This document shows, piece after piece, positions 32,596 through 41,759 of a stretch of 64,000 nt of DNA (the stretch's first letter is position 1; each line of letters begins with the position of its first letter). Both the position numbers and the translations under genes were made by a program. The notes below the pieces were generated by a model. That model ran no database searches, was not told the origin of the DNA, and was given only the letters and a program-made list of their open reading frames with translations. The stretch is from assembly GCF_036226665.1 (NCBI RefSeq), contig NZ_CP109007.1, positions 5,620,501 through 5,684,500 of the forward strand, written 5' to 3'. The stretch is from Streptomyces sp. NBC_00691. GTDB taxonomy: Bacteria > Actinomycetota > Actinomycetes > Streptomycetales > Streptomycetaceae.

Positions 32596-34695
32596 TTGTC
32601 ATCCGAGATGTCCCGCAGAAGGCTCCTCGCACTGGGCGGAGGCGCCCTCGGCGTCGCCGCGGCCGGCTCGTTGCTGCCGCCGTCGTTGCAGGCCGCGATG
32701 GCCGCGGAGCCGCCGGCCGGCGGGCTGTCGGCGGTGCGGCACGTGGTGATCCTGATGCAGGAGAACCGTTCCTTCGATCACTACTTCGGCACCCTCCGCG
32801 GCGTCCGCGGCTTCTCCGACCGCAACGCCGTCGAGCTGCCCTCCGGCAGGCCCGTGTTCGAGCAGCCCGCCGCGCTCGGCCGGACCGTGCTGCCCTTCCC
32901 GATCCGCGGCGCCGCCGAGACGCAGCGGAAGGACCTCCAGTACATCGGGGACCTCGACCACTCCTGGGGCGGCGGCGGCAAGGCCTGGCACGACGGCTGG
33001 ATGGACGGCTGGGTCACGGCCAAGACCGCCGCGACCATGGCGTACTACGACCGGCAGGACATCCCCCTGCACTACGAGCTCGCCGACACCTTCACCATCT
33101 GCGACGCCTACCACTCGTCCATCCACACCTCGACGAGCCCCAACCGCAACCACCTCTGGTCCGGCTGGACCGGCTTCGAGGCGGACGGCAGCCGCGCCGT
33201 CACCAACGCCGCGTACGCCGAGGGCACCCACCCCGGCTACGGCTGGCCCACCTACGCCGAGCGGCTCGAAGCCGCCGGGCGCAGCTGGAAGACGTACACC
33301 GAGTGGGAGAACTTCACCGACAACAACATCGAGTTCTTCACCAGCTTCAAGAAGATCGCCCGCAAGGCGCTCGCCGGCACCGGCGGGCACACCTTCATGG
33401 AGTCCTTCTACGCCGCCGTCCGCGACACCGACGACGCCACCGAGCGCGCCCGCCTCCTCGGTCTCCTGGAGGAGGGCGTGGCGAGCCTCGGCGAGGCCGA
33501 GCGCTCCCTCTTCGAGCGCGGACTGCGCCGCGTCGAGAGCGGCACCCTCGCCGAGGCCTTCCGCGCCGACGTCGCCGCCGGCACCCTCCCCGAGGTCTCC
33601 TACCTCGTGCCGTCCGCGATCGACTCGGAGCACCCCGGCTCCTCCTCGCCGATCGCCTCCGCGACCCTCGTCTACAAGGTGCTCGACGCCCTCGGCGCGC
33701 ACCCGGACGTCTGGCGCCACACCGTCGTCCTGATCAACTACGACGAGAACGACGGCTTCTTCGACCACGTGCCGCCGCCGGTCCCGCCGGGCGAGAACAC
33801 GGACGAGCGCTGGAAGGGCCAGCCCACCGGCCTCGGCATCCGCGTCCCCCTGCTCGTCGTCTCCCCCTGGTCGGTCGGCGGCTACGTCTGCTCCGAGACC
33901 TTCGACCACACCTCGGTCATCCGCTTCCTGGAGAGGCTCACCGGCATCCGGGAGCCCAACATCACCCCCTGGCGCCGGGCCGTCACCGGCGACCTCACCT
34001 CCGCCTTCGACTTCCAGCGGGGCCGCCGGCAGCCCGAGGTCGACCAGCCGGGCCCGGTCCCGCCGTTCAGCGGGCGCTGGCGTCCGCAGCCCCCTGCCGT
34101 GCAGCGGATGCCCGTCCAGGAGCCGGGAGTCCGCCGCGCCCGCCCGCTGCCGTACCAGCCGGACGCCTCGGCGGCCTCCGGGGCCGGCTCCGTCCGGGTC
34201 GCGCTCAGCAACGGGGGGAAGGCGAGCGCGCACTTCGCGCTCTACCCGTACGCGGGCGAGTTCGCGGTCCCGCAGCACCAGGACGTCAGGGGGACGGGGG
34301 AGTGGACCGTCCCCGTTCCGGGTGATCGCTACCGCTTCACGATCACCGGCCCCAACGGCTTCCGCCGCGAGTTCGAGGGACCCGCGGCGGGCGGCGCCGA
34401 ACTCGCCTCCCGTATCGACCATCATGACCGTGACCTGCATCTCACCGTACGGAACACGGGCCGGTCGCCGGTCTCCTTCACCGTGCGGCCGCTCGGGTAC
34501 GTCGACCGCGAGGACTCGGCCGCCTCCGGGGGCTGGACCCGTACCGTCACCGTGAAGCCCGGGAAGACCCGTACCGTCGTGCACTCGGCCGCCGACGCGC
34601 ACGGCTGGTACGACGTCGAGGTGACCGCGCCCGGTGGCTTCCGCCGCCGGCTCATGGGGCACATCGAGAACGGCCGCGCCAGCGTCTCCGGCTGA
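32596..34695 (+). CDS. Tat-exported phospholipase C (phosphoesterase family)
   Basis: 699 residues from TTG 32596, which has GGAGGT 6 nt upstream; ATG 32608 is an alternative with poorer spacing. The signal MSRRRLLALGGGALGVAAAG has the twin-arginine motif. Phosphoesterase core: VVILMQENRSFDHYFGTLRGVRGF, STSPNRNHLWSG, INYDENDGFFDHVPPP and the ending segment SEHPGSSSP are characteristic of phosphocholine-type bacterial phospholipase C. Two C-terminal beta domains follow (SVRVALSNGGKASAHFALYPY; LHLTVRNTGRSPVSFTVRPLGY). Likely role: phosphate scavenging from phospholipids. Divergent from the kinase. Confidence 0.93.
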   Translation: MSSEMSRRRLLALGGGALGVAAAGSLLPPSLQAAMAAEPPAGGLSAVRHVVILMQENRSFDHYFGTLRGVRGFSDRNAVELPSGRPVFEQPAALGRTVLPFPIRGAAETQRKDLQYIGDLDHSWGGGGKAWHDGWMDGWVTAKTAATMAYYDRQDIPLHYELADTFTICDAYHSSIHTSTSPNRNHLWSGWTGFEADGSRAVTNAAYAEGTHPGYGWPTYAERLEAAGRSWKTYTEWENFTDNNIEFFTSFKKIARKALAGTGGHTFMESFYAAVRDTDDATERARLLGLLEEGVASLGEAERSLFERGLRRVESGTLAEAFRADVAAGTLPEVSYLVPSAIDSEHPGSSSPIASATLVYKVLDALGAHPDVWRHTVVLINYDENDGFFDHVPPPVPPGENTDERWKGQPTGLGIRVPLLVVSPWSVGGYVCSETFDHTSVIRFLERLTGIREPNITPWRRAVTGDLTSAFDFQRGRRQPEVDQPGPVPPFSGRWRPQPPAVQRMPVQEPGVRRARPLPYQPDASAASGAGSVRVALSNGGKASAHFALYPYAGEFAVPQHQDVRGTGEWTVPVPGDRYRFTITGPNGFRREFEGPAAGGAELASRIDHHDRDLHLTVRNTGRSPVSFTVRPLGYVDREDSAASGGWTRTVTVKPGKTRTVVHSAADAHGWYDVEVTAPGGFRRRLMGHIENGRASVSG

Positions 34696-34716
34696 ACACC
34701 CACGGTGAGCCGTTGT

Positions 34717-34766
34717 GCCCGGAGGTCGGGACCGAGGTCCCGGACCTCCGCCCCGACCCTCCGGGC
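34717..34766 (+). terminator. Hairpin terminator after phospholipase C
   Basis: Arms 34717-34730 and 34751-34766 pair with one bulge and enclose a second stem GAGGTC/GACCTC. It lies 22 nt after the phospholipase stop. Confidence 0.65.
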
Positions 34767-34794
34767 ATGCCTGTGAGCATCGACACGAAACGGA

Positions 34795-34810
34795 CAAACG
34801 ATCACGTTTG
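34795..34810. promoter_or_regulatory. 16-bp inverted repeat upstream of the MMPL transporter
   Basis: CAAACG-ATCA-CGTTTG, 6-bp perfect arms, about 90 nt before the transporter start. Could be an operator for a small dimeric repressor; no regulator gene is adjacent. Confidence 0.35.
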
Positions 34811-34897
34811 GCTGCCAGAGTGGGCCCACGTAGGTCAAGCGTTCTTTTTCGGGCTGTTCCCGCTGAAGATCCTCGAACCACCCAGGGAGCACGTCCT

Positions 34898-37156
34898 TTG
34901 GCAGCCATCGCACGGTGGTGCATCAAGCACCGCCTCGTCGCCGTCCTGCTGTGGCTCGTCGCCCTCTGCGGGGTCGGCACGGCGGCCGTCGTCGCCGGCA
35001 GCGCGTACTCCAACGACTACGAGGTCCCCGGCACCGAGTCCGGCCGCGCCACCGCCCTCCTGGAGCGCGGGTTCCACGGCCTCGGCGGTGACAGCGACAC
35101 CATCGTCTGGCACACCGACAAGGGCAGCGTCCGCGCCGACGCCGTCGAGCGCCGCATGACCGCAATGCTCGACGAGGTCGCAGGACTCCCCGGCATCGCC
35201 ACCGTGACCTCCCCGTACGGCGACACCCGGGGCCAGGTCAGCGAGGACGGGCACACCGCCTACGCCACCGTCACCTTCCACGAGCAGGCCGACGACATCC
35301 CCGAGGCGCAGGCCCGGGCGCTCGTCGACACCGCGAAGGCCGCCGGGAACGACAGCCTCTCGGTCGAGCTCGGTGGCAGCGCCGTCGCCCTCACCGAAGC
35401 CCCCGGCGGACACATCGCCGAAGTCGTCGGCGTCGCCGTCGCGGCCGTCGTCCTCTTCCTCGCCTTCGGCTCCCTCGCCGCCTCCGCGCTCCCCATCGCG
35501 ACCGCGCTCGTCAGCGTCGGCATCGCCTACTCCGGGATCGTGCTCCTCGGCCATCTGATGACCGTCGCCGACTTCGCCCCCATGCTCGGCATGCTCGTCG
35601 GCCTCGGCGTGGGCATCGACTACGCCCTCTTCATCGTCACCCGGCACCGCAGAGGCCTGAAACGCGGGCTCTCCGTCGCCGAGGCCGCCGAGACCGCCGT
35701 CGCCACCACCGGCCGCGCCGTCGTCTTCGCCGGAGCCACCGTCTGCATCGCCCTGCTCGGCATGCTGATCCTGCGGCTCAGCTTCCTCAACGGCGTCGCC
35801 ATCGCCGCCTCCCTCACCGTCGTCCTCACGGTGGCGGCCTCCGTCACCCTCCTCCCGGCGCTGCTCTCCCTCATCGGCATGCGGGCCCTGTCCCGGCGCG
35901 AACGCCGGACGCTCGCCGAGCACGGACCGCAGCCCGAGCTGCCCACCGGCTTCGCCGCCCGCTGGTCCGCCTTCGTCGAACGCCACCCCAAGCTCCTCGG
36001 GATCGTCGCCGCCGTCGTCATGGGCGTCCTCGCGCTGCCCACCCTCTCGCTCCACCTGGGAACCTCCGACCAGGGCAACGGCCCGGCCACCGCGACCACA
36101 CGGCAGGCGTACGACCTGATCGCCGACGGCTTCGGCCCCGGCGTGAACGGCCCCCTCACCCTGGTCGCCGGGCTCGACGGCGCCGACGACCGGGTCGCCC
36201 TCGATCGGCTGCCGGCCGCCCTGACCGCAACCAAGGGCGTCGCGTCCGTCTCCCCGGTCACGTACAACAGCTCCGGCGACACCGCCGTCCTCACCGTCGT
36301 CCCCGACTCGTCGCCCCAGTCCAAGGCCACCAGCGAGCTCGTCGACCGGCTCCGCGCGGACGTCCTCCCGGAGGCCGGGAGCGGCACCTCGCTCGAGGTG
36401 CACGTGGGCGGCGTGACCGCCTCGTACGACGACTTCGCCGAGATCATCATCGGCAAGCTCCCGCTCTTCGTCGGTGTCGTCATCGCGCTCGGCTGTCTGC
36501 TGCTCCTGGTCGCCTTCCGCTCCCTCGGCATCCCCCTCAAGGCCGCCGTCATGAACGTCGCCGCCGTCGCCGGTGCCTTCGGCGTCGTCGTGGCGATCTT
36601 CCAGTGGGGCTGGGGCAGCGAGCTCCTCGGCCTCGGCAGCGCCGGGCCGATCGAACCCTTCCTCCCGGTGATCATGGTCTCGGTCCTCTTCGGACTCTCC
36701 ATGGACTACCAGGTCTTCCTGGTGAGCCGGATGTACGAGGAGTGGCTGGAGACCGGCGACAACCGGCGGGCGGTCCGGGTCGGCCTCGCCGAGACCAGCC
36801 GCGTCATCAACTCCGCCGCCGTGATCATGATCGCGGTCTTCCTCGCCTTCGTCCTCTCCGGCGACCGGGTCATCGCGATGTTCGGCATCGCGCTCGCGGC
36901 GGCCGTCGCCCTCGACGCCTTCGTCCTGCGGACCCTCCTCGTCCCCGCCCTCATGCACATGCTCGGCGGGGCGAACTGGTGGCTGCCGAAGTGGCTCGAC
37001 CGGATCCTGCCCCGGATCAGCATCGAAACGCCGGAGTCCCGCGAGGCCGCCGACACGCGTGGGAAAATACCCGCTCAGCGTGTGACCGCTGTGACCGCGA
37101 CCGCGGCTTCCGCCGCGGAGGAGAGGAACGACCATGTTCGCGATATCGCTGGGTGA
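34898..37156 (+). CDS. MMPL/RND-family membrane transporter
   Basis: 752 residues from TTG 34898 with AGGGAG 8 nt upstream; the longer ORF to 34715 overlaps the terminator. Layout: one span, a large extracytoplasmic domain, five spans (EVVGVAVAAVVLFLAFGS to LLPALLSLIG), a cytoplasmic linker, and the same again. The proton-relay motif GLGVGIDYALFIVTRHR occurs in repeat one and FGLSMDYQVFLVSRMYE in repeat two, with the conserved Asp-Tyr pairs. Likely exports a lipid or hydrophobic compound. Its end overlaps the acetyltransferase start by 23 nt. Confidence 0.92.
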   Translation: MAAIARWCIKHRLVAVLLWLVALCGVGTAAVVAGSAYSNDYEVPGTESGRATALLERGFHGLGGDSDTIVWHTDKGSVRADAVERRMTAMLDEVAGLPGIATVTSPYGDTRGQVSEDGHTAYATVTFHEQADDIPEAQARALVDTAKAAGNDSLSVELGGSAVALTEAPGGHIAEVVGVAVAAVVLFLAFGSLAASALPIATALVSVGIAYSGIVLLGHLMTVADFAPMLGMLVGLGVGIDYALFIVTRHRRGLKRGLSVAEAAETAVATTGRAVVFAGATVCIALLGMLILRLSFLNGVAIAASLTVVLTVAASVTLLPALLSLIGMRALSRRERRTLAEHGPQPELPTGFAARWSAFVERHPKLLGIVAAVVMGVLALPTLSLHLGTSDQGNGPATATTRQAYDLIADGFGPGVNGPLTLVAGLDGADDRVALDRLPAALTATKGVASVSPVTYNSSGDTAVLTVVPDSSPQSKATSELVDRLRADVLPEAGSGTSLEVHVGGVTASYDDFAEIIIGKLPLFVGVVIALGCLLLLVAFRSLGIPLKAAVMNVAAVAGAFGVVVAIFQWGWGSELLGLGSAGPIEPFLPVIMVSVLFGLSMDYQVFLVSRMYEEWLETGDNRRAVRVGLAETSRVINSAAVIMIAVFLAFVLSGDRVIAMFGIALAAAVALDAFVLRTLLVPALMHMLGGANWWLPKWLDRILPRISIETPESREAADTRGKIPAQRVTAVTATAASAAEERNDHVRDIAG

Positions 37157-37694
37157 CGACGGCGCCGAGCTGCGGCCCCTGGAGCCCTCGAAGGCCGAGG
37201 AGTTCCTCGCCCACATGGACCGCGGACGCGAGTTCGTCGGCGAGCACATCGTCCTCCCCGACGTCGTCGCGGACATCGACTCCGCCCGCTCCTTCCTCGT
37301 CTCGTACGCCGAGAAGGCCGCGCACGACACCGGACGCATCTACGGCATCTGGACCGCCGGAGGCACGCTCGTCGGCGGCGTCCTCTTCCGGACCTTCGAC
37401 GCCGCGTACGGCACCGCCGAGGCGGGCTGCTGGCTGGAGCCCTCCGCCGCCGGGAAGGGCCTGATCACCCGCGCCTGCCGGGTCATCATCGACTGGGCGA
37501 TCGAGGAGCGCGGCATCCACCGCGTCGAATGGCACGCCTCCGCGAAGAACGGGCCGAGCATCGCCGTCGCCCGCCGCCTGGGCATGACCCGCGAGGGCGT
37601 GCTGCGGGAGAACTACCCGCACCGCGGCGTCCGCGCCGACACCGAGGTCTGGGCCGTCCTCGCCCCGGAGTGGCGCGCGGCGAAGGCCTCGTGA
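37134..37694 (+). CDS. GNAT N-acetyltransferase (RimJ/RimL type)
   Basis: 186 residues from ATG 37134, preceded by GGAGAGGAACG and overlapping the transporter by 23 nt, so co-translated. Pattern: LRPLEPSKAEEFLAHMDRGREFVGEHI, GIWTAGGTLVGGVLFR, AEAGCWLEPSAAGKGLITRACRVIIDWAI (acetyl-CoA binding), VEWHASAKNGPSIAVARRLGMTREGVLRE. This subfamily acetylates ribosomal-protein N-termini, antibiotics or peptides. Substrate unknown. Confidence 0.88.
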   Translation: MFAISLGDDGAELRPLEPSKAEEFLAHMDRGREFVGEHIVLPDVVADIDSARSFLVSYAEKAAHDTGRIYGIWTAGGTLVGGVLFRTFDAAYGTAEAGCWLEPSAAGKGLITRACRVIIDWAIEERGIHRVEWHASAKNGPSIAVARRLGMTREGVLRENYPHRGVRADTEVWAVLAPEWRAAKAS

Positions 37695-37742
37695 CCCGCT
37701 TTCCTCATACGGTTCTCATCCGGGACGCCTAGCGTGCCGCGC

Positions 37743-38327
37743 ATGGACACGAAGACGACGACAGAGAAGACCGGCGAGAGCGCGGACGCCGCCACGACCG
37801 CCGAGGAGACGCCCGCGGTCGCGCTCGACAAGCGGGAGGCCGAGCCGGCCGATGCGCTGATCGACGCGGACCCGACCGAGGCCGGGAACGACGACGTGGA
37901 CGGCGACGAGGACGACGAGCTGTTCGCCGAGGCGGCGGCCGCCCCCGTCTCCGCCGGCATCGGCGGCGCCGCCGCGGCCGTGGTCTCCGCCGCTCTCGGC
38001 GCCGTCGCGCTCACCGGTACCTGGACCGGCAAGGTCGTCTCCGAGCGCGAGACCCTCCTCGGCCAGATCAAGACCTCCGGGTCCGGCACCCCCGCCCAGC
38101 AGATCTCCGAGATCTACGGCGACGCCTGGCACAGCACCGCCCTGGTCAACGGCGTCTTCGCGCTGATCGCCCTGCTCGTCGCCGTCCTCGTGCTCGTCCT
38201 CCCGGGCCGTCCCGCCTGGGTCCGTTCGGTCGCCGTCGCGGGCGCCGTCCTCGGCGGCCTGGGACTGCTCCTGTCGGTCGGTACCTACTTCGACCTGTTC
38301 CTGAGCCTGCCCACCGCCGGGTCCTGA
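37743..38327 (+). CDS. Small membrane protein with acidic N-terminus (hypothetical)
   Basis: 194 residues from ATG 37743. The first 65 residues are Thr/Glu/Asp-rich and disordered (VDGDEDDELFAEA), followed by an Ala/Gly span (APVSAGIGGAAAAVVSAALGAVALTG), an extracytoplasmic loop with GTPAQQISEIYGDAWHS, and two more spans (LVNGVFALIALLVAVLVLVLP; SVAVAGAVLGGLGLLLSVGTYF). No family recognised. Starts 48 nt after the acetyltransferase. Confidence 0.75.
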   Translation: MDTKTTTEKTGESADAATTAEETPAVALDKREAEPADALIDADPTEAGNDDVDGDEDDELFAEAAAAPVSAGIGGAAAAVVSAALGAVALTGTWTGKVVSERETLLGQIKTSGSGTPAQQISEIYGDAWHSTALVNGVFALIALLVAVLVLVLPGRPAWVRSVAVAGAVLGGLGLLLSVGTYFDLFLSLPTAGS

Positions 38328-38400
38328 CATGCCCTAGGGCGGTTCACGGCGAGGCCTAAGTCCTCCCGGGACCCGCCTAAGGCCCCCGGTACCCCGAACA

Positions 38401-38427
38401 TGCGGCACACGCCCGATGTGGCCGCAC
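38401..38427. repeat. Inverted repeat upstream of the 65-residue ORF
   Basis: TGCGGC...GCCGCA arms with an imperfect inner CAC/GTG pairing. Just upstream (about 38357-38388) two GCCTAAG copies lie 26 nt apart. Possible regulatory region of the LuxR locus. Confidence 0.3.
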
Positions 38428-38497
38428 CCCCTGGGAAACGACAGTAGAGGCATCGCAAGGAGCGATACCGAAACCGGCAGGAACCAGGGAGCACCCC

Positions 38498-38695
38498 ATG
38501 TTCGAGTACGAACTCCACCGCATGAACCACGCCCAGCTCGTCCGTGAGGCCGCCGCCCAGCGACTGTCCCACGAGGCCGCCGAGACGGCCGGCTCCGCCC
38601 GGGGCCTGCGCCGTCCCGGCCGCCGGAGCGGCGACCAGGACGCGGAGGGGCGGGTGAGCGGCGGCGGGCGCGGTCGCTTCGTCAGGGCCGCGTGA
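38498..38695 (+). CDS. Small basic protein (65 residues), hypothetical
   Basis: ATG 38498 with GGGAGC upstream. MFEYELHRMNHAQLVREAAAQRLSHEAAE is an amphipathic helix of a kind seen in many short Streptomyces proteins; the rest is Arg/Gly-rich and disordered. It ends 7 nt before the LuxR regulator, so it is in the same transcript. Function unknown. Confidence 0.6.
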   Translation: MFEYELHRMNHAQLVREAAAQRLSHEAAETAGSARGLRRPGRRSGDQDAEGRVSGGGRGRFVRAA

Positions 38696-38702
38696 ACCCC
38701 GT

Positions 38703-41700
38703 ATGAGCGATGGCATGGACGGCTGTGCGATGCTCGGCGCCGTGGAGACCAGGTCAGTCAGTCCCGTGTTCGTCGGCCGCGCCGGCGAACTCACCGCCCT
38801 CACCGAGGCGCTCTCCCGCGCGACCGCGGGGGAGCCCCAGGCCCTGCTCATCGGGGGCGAGGCGGGGGTCGGCAAGACCCGGCTCATCGAGGAGTTCCTC
38901 GACACGGCCTGCGCCCAGGGCGCCGTCGTCGCGCTCGGCGGCTGCGTCGAGCTCGGCGCCGACGGCCTGCCCTTCGCCCCCTTCGCCACCGCCCTGCGCT
39001 CGCTCCGCCGGCGCCTCCCCGAGGAACTCGCCGCCGCGGCCGAAGGCCAGCAGGCGGAACTCGCCCGGCTGCTCCCCGAACTGGGCGACCCCGGCAGCCA
39101 CGAGCCCTCGGACGAGGACTCCACCGCCCGTCTCTTCGAACTGACCGTACGGCTCCTGGAACGGCTCGCCGCCGACCGGACCGTCGTGCTCGTGCTGGAG
39201 GACCTGCACTGGGCCGACGCCTCCACCCGGCACCTCCTCACCTACCTCCTCCGCACCCTGCGCCGCGGCCGCATCGTGGTCGTCGCCAGCTACCGCGCCG
39301 ACGACATCCACCGCCGCCACCCCCTGCGCCCCCTCCTCGCCGAACTCGACCGGCTCCGCACCATCCGCCGCATCGAACTCGCCCGCTTCACCCGCACCGA
39401 GGTGCACCGCCAGCTCACCGGCATCCTCGCCGCCGAACCCGACCCCGGCCTCGTCGAGGAGGTCTTCGAACGCTCCGACGGCAACGCCTTCTTCGTCGAG
39501 GAACTCGTCGTCTCCCACGAGGCAGGCTGCGCCGCGGGACAACTCAGCGACTCCCTGCGCGACCTCCTGCTCGTCCGGGTCGAGACGCTCCCCGAGGACG
39601 CCCAGCGGATCGCCAGGATCGTCGCCGAGGGCGGCTCCACCGTCGAGTACGGACTGATCGCCGCCGTGGCCCGGCTCACCGAGGACGAACTGATCGAGGC
39701 GCTGCGGGCCGCCGTCGGCGCCAACATCCTGCTCGCCGTCCCCGACGGCGACGGCTACCGCTTCCGCCACTCCCTGGTCCGCGAGGCCGTCAGCGACGAC
39801 CTGCTGCCCGGCGAACGCTCCCGCCTCAACCGGCGCTACGCCGAAGCACTGGAGGCCGAGCCCGGGCTCGTCCGCGCCGACGAGCGCGCCAACCGGCTGG
39901 CCACCTACTGGTACCACGCGCACGACCCCTCCAAGGCCCTGCCCGCCGTCCTCGGCGCCTCCGTCGCCACCCGCAAACGCCACGCCTACGCCGAGCAACT
40001 GCGTCTCCTCGAACGGGCCATGGAACTCTGGGACGAGGTTCCCGCCGAGCTGCGCGGGTCGCTGCGGCCCATGGACTACGCCGAGGCCTACCCGGCCTGC
40101 GGCTGCGACCCCGAGACCGCCGCCCTCGGCTACCTCGACCTGCTCGCCGAGGCAGCGGTCGCTGCCCGGCTCAGCGGCGACCGCGAACGCGCCCTGAAGA
40201 TCGGGAAGACGGCGCTGCGCCTCCTCGACGACGCGGAGTCCGGCGACCCCCTGCGCGCCGCCTGGTTCTGGACCGAGCGGGCCCGCCTCCAGTCCAACCT
40301 CGGCCGGGGCGACGGCTGGGAGGAGATCGCCCGCGCCCAGGAACTCGTCAAGGGCCTCCCGCCGTCCGCCGTCCACGCGGTCGTCCTCGTCGGCGCCGCC
40401 GGCTGGGGCATGCTCCGCAACCCCGGACCCGACGCCCTCGCGGCCGCCGAACGCGCCGTCGAGTACGCCCGGCTGGTCAAGGCCGAGTCGATCGAACTCA
40501 ACGCCCGGCTCACCCTCGGCACCCTCATGACCGCGGCGGGCGACGTCGAGGCCGGTCTCGACGAGATGCACGCGGTACGGGAACGCACCCAGGCCCTCGG
40601 CCAGTTCACCGAGACCGCCCGCGCCCACATCAACATCTCCTCCGCCCTGGAGTCCCTCGGCCGCTCGGCGGAGGCCGTCGAACTCGCCGACACCGGCATC
40701 CGCGTCGCCCGCTCCTACGGACTGGTCGAAAGCGTCGGCTGGGTCGAGGCCAACCGCGCCGAGTCCCTCTTCTCCCTCGGCAGCTGGGACGAGATCGGAG
40801 AGATCGCCGCACGGCTGCTCCGCTCGGCCACCAGCAGCAAGCCCCGCGGCTCGGCCTCCCTCCGACTCGCCCAGCTCGCGGTCGCCCGCGGCCAACTCGA
40901 CGCGGCGCGCGGTCACCTCGCCGACGCCCGCGCCGCCTACGGCAGCCGCGACTCGATCCCCCAGTACGTCCTGCCCATGGCCCAGGTCGAGATCTCCGTG
41001 GCCGCCGCCGAAGGACGTGTCGGGGACGTCCGGACCCAGCTGGCCGCCGCCGAGGCGTCGGGCTTCCCGCCCGGCACCCACCGCTACGGCTGGCCCCTCG
41101 TCCTCACCGCCGCCACCGCCGAGGCCGACAGCCGGGGACTGCCCGCCGCCGACGAGGGCCGCGCCGAGGCGCTCGCCGCCGTCCGCCGCAGCGTCCGCGG
41201 CCTCGCCACCCCGGCCCCGGTCTGGGAGGCCTACTCCCGGCAGGTCTCCGAGGAGATCGCCCGCGCCGAGGGCCGAGAGACCGCCGCCCGCTGGGCCGAG
41301 GTCGTCGCCGCCTTCGAGCCGCTCGAACGCCCGCACCAGCTGGCCCGCGCCCGCCACCGCCTCGCCGACGCCCTGCTCGTCGAGGGCGGCCGCCGGGAGG
41401 AGGCCACGGCCCTGCTCCGGGAGGCCCACGCCACCGCGGTCCGGCTCGGCGCCCGCCCGCTCCGCGAGGACGTGGAGCTCCTCGCCGCCCGCGCCCGCCT
41501 CTCCCTGACCGAGGAGAGGAGGGTCCCGGCACCCGCGGAGCCGGGGGACGACACCTTCGGCCTCACCCCCCGCGAGCAGGACGTCCTGCGCCTCGTCGCG
41601 GCCGGCCGCACCAACCGTCAGATCGCCGAGGAACTCTTCATCTCACCCAAGACGGCCAGCGTCCACGTCTCCAACATCCTCGCCAAGCTCGGCGTCGCCG

Positions 41701-41759
41701 GCCGGGGCGAGGCCGCCGCCCTGGCCCACCGCCTCCACCTCCTCGGCACGGCCCTCTGA
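38703..41759 (+). CDS. Large ATP-binding LuxR-family transcriptional regulator (LAL/AfsR-like)
   Basis: 1018 residues. N-terminal ATPase: VFVGRAGELTALTEAL, Walker A GGEAGVGKT at 51-59, Walker B VVLVLEDLHWADAST and sensor VVVASYRADD. The centre (about 380-900) is helical, TPR-like (AEQLRLLERAMELW, ETARAHINISSALESLGRSAEAVELAD). C-terminal LuxR HTH: FGLTPREQDVLRLVAAGRTNRQIAEELFISPKTASVHVSNILAKLGVAGR. The start is uncertain by up to about 20 residues; no strong ribosome site is visible at 38703. LAL proteins act as ligand-gated activators, often of neighbouring genes. A terminator follows at 41789. Confidence 0.93.
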   Translation: MSDGMDGCAMLGAVETRSVSPVFVGRAGELTALTEALSRATAGEPQALLIGGEAGVGKTRLIEEFLDTACAQGAVVALGGCVELGADGLPFAPFATALRSLRRRLPEELAAAAEGQQAELARLLPELGDPGSHEPSDEDSTARLFELTVRLLERLAADRTVVLVLEDLHWADASTRHLLTYLLRTLRRGRIVVVASYRADDIHRRHPLRPLLAELDRLRTIRRIELARFTRTEVHRQLTGILAAEPDPGLVEEVFERSDGNAFFVEELVVSHEAGCAAGQLSDSLRDLLLVRVETLPEDAQRIARIVAEGGSTVEYGLIAAVARLTEDELIEALRAAVGANILLAVPDGDGYRFRHSLVREAVSDDLLPGERSRLNRRYAEALEAEPGLVRADERANRLATYWYHAHDPSKALPAVLGASVATRKRHAYAEQLRLLERAMELWDEVPAELRGSLRPMDYAEAYPACGCDPETAALGYLDLLAEAAVAARLSGDRERALKIGKTALRLLDDAESGDPLRAAWFWTERARLQSNLGRGDGWEEIARAQELVKGLPPSAVHAVVLVGAAGWGMLRNPGPDALAAAERAVEYARLVKAESIELNARLTLGTLMTAAGDVEAGLDEMHAVRERTQALGQFTETARAHINISSALESLGRSAEAVELADTGIRVARSYGLVESVGWVEANRAESLFSLGSWDEIGEIAARLLRSATSSKPRGSASLRLAQLAVARGQLDAARGHLADARAAYGSRDSIPQYVLPMAQVEISVAAAEGRVGDVRTQLAAAEASGFPPGTHRYGWPLVLTAATAEADSRGLPAADEGRAEALAAVRRSVRGLATPAPVWEAYSRQVSEEIARAEGRETAARWAEVVAAFEPLERPHQLARARHRLADALLVEGGRREEATALLREAHATAVRLGARPLREDVELLAARARLSLTEERRVPAPAEPGDDTFGLTPREQDVLRLVAAGRTNRQIAEELFISPKTASVHVSNILAKLGVAGRGEAAALAHRLHLLGTAL

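Noticed and set aside
7311..34810. Shared 10-mer ATCACGTTTG upstream of dppC and of the MMPL transporter
   Set aside because: A repeated 10-mer is expected by chance many times in 64 kb, and the flanks differ.
32599..35013. An 804-codon minus-strand open frame antisense to phospholipase C, and many similar long antisense frames
   Set aside because: High third-position GC creates long stop-free antisense frames in Streptomyces; composition is Gly/Ala/Arg/Val-rich and no family motif is present.
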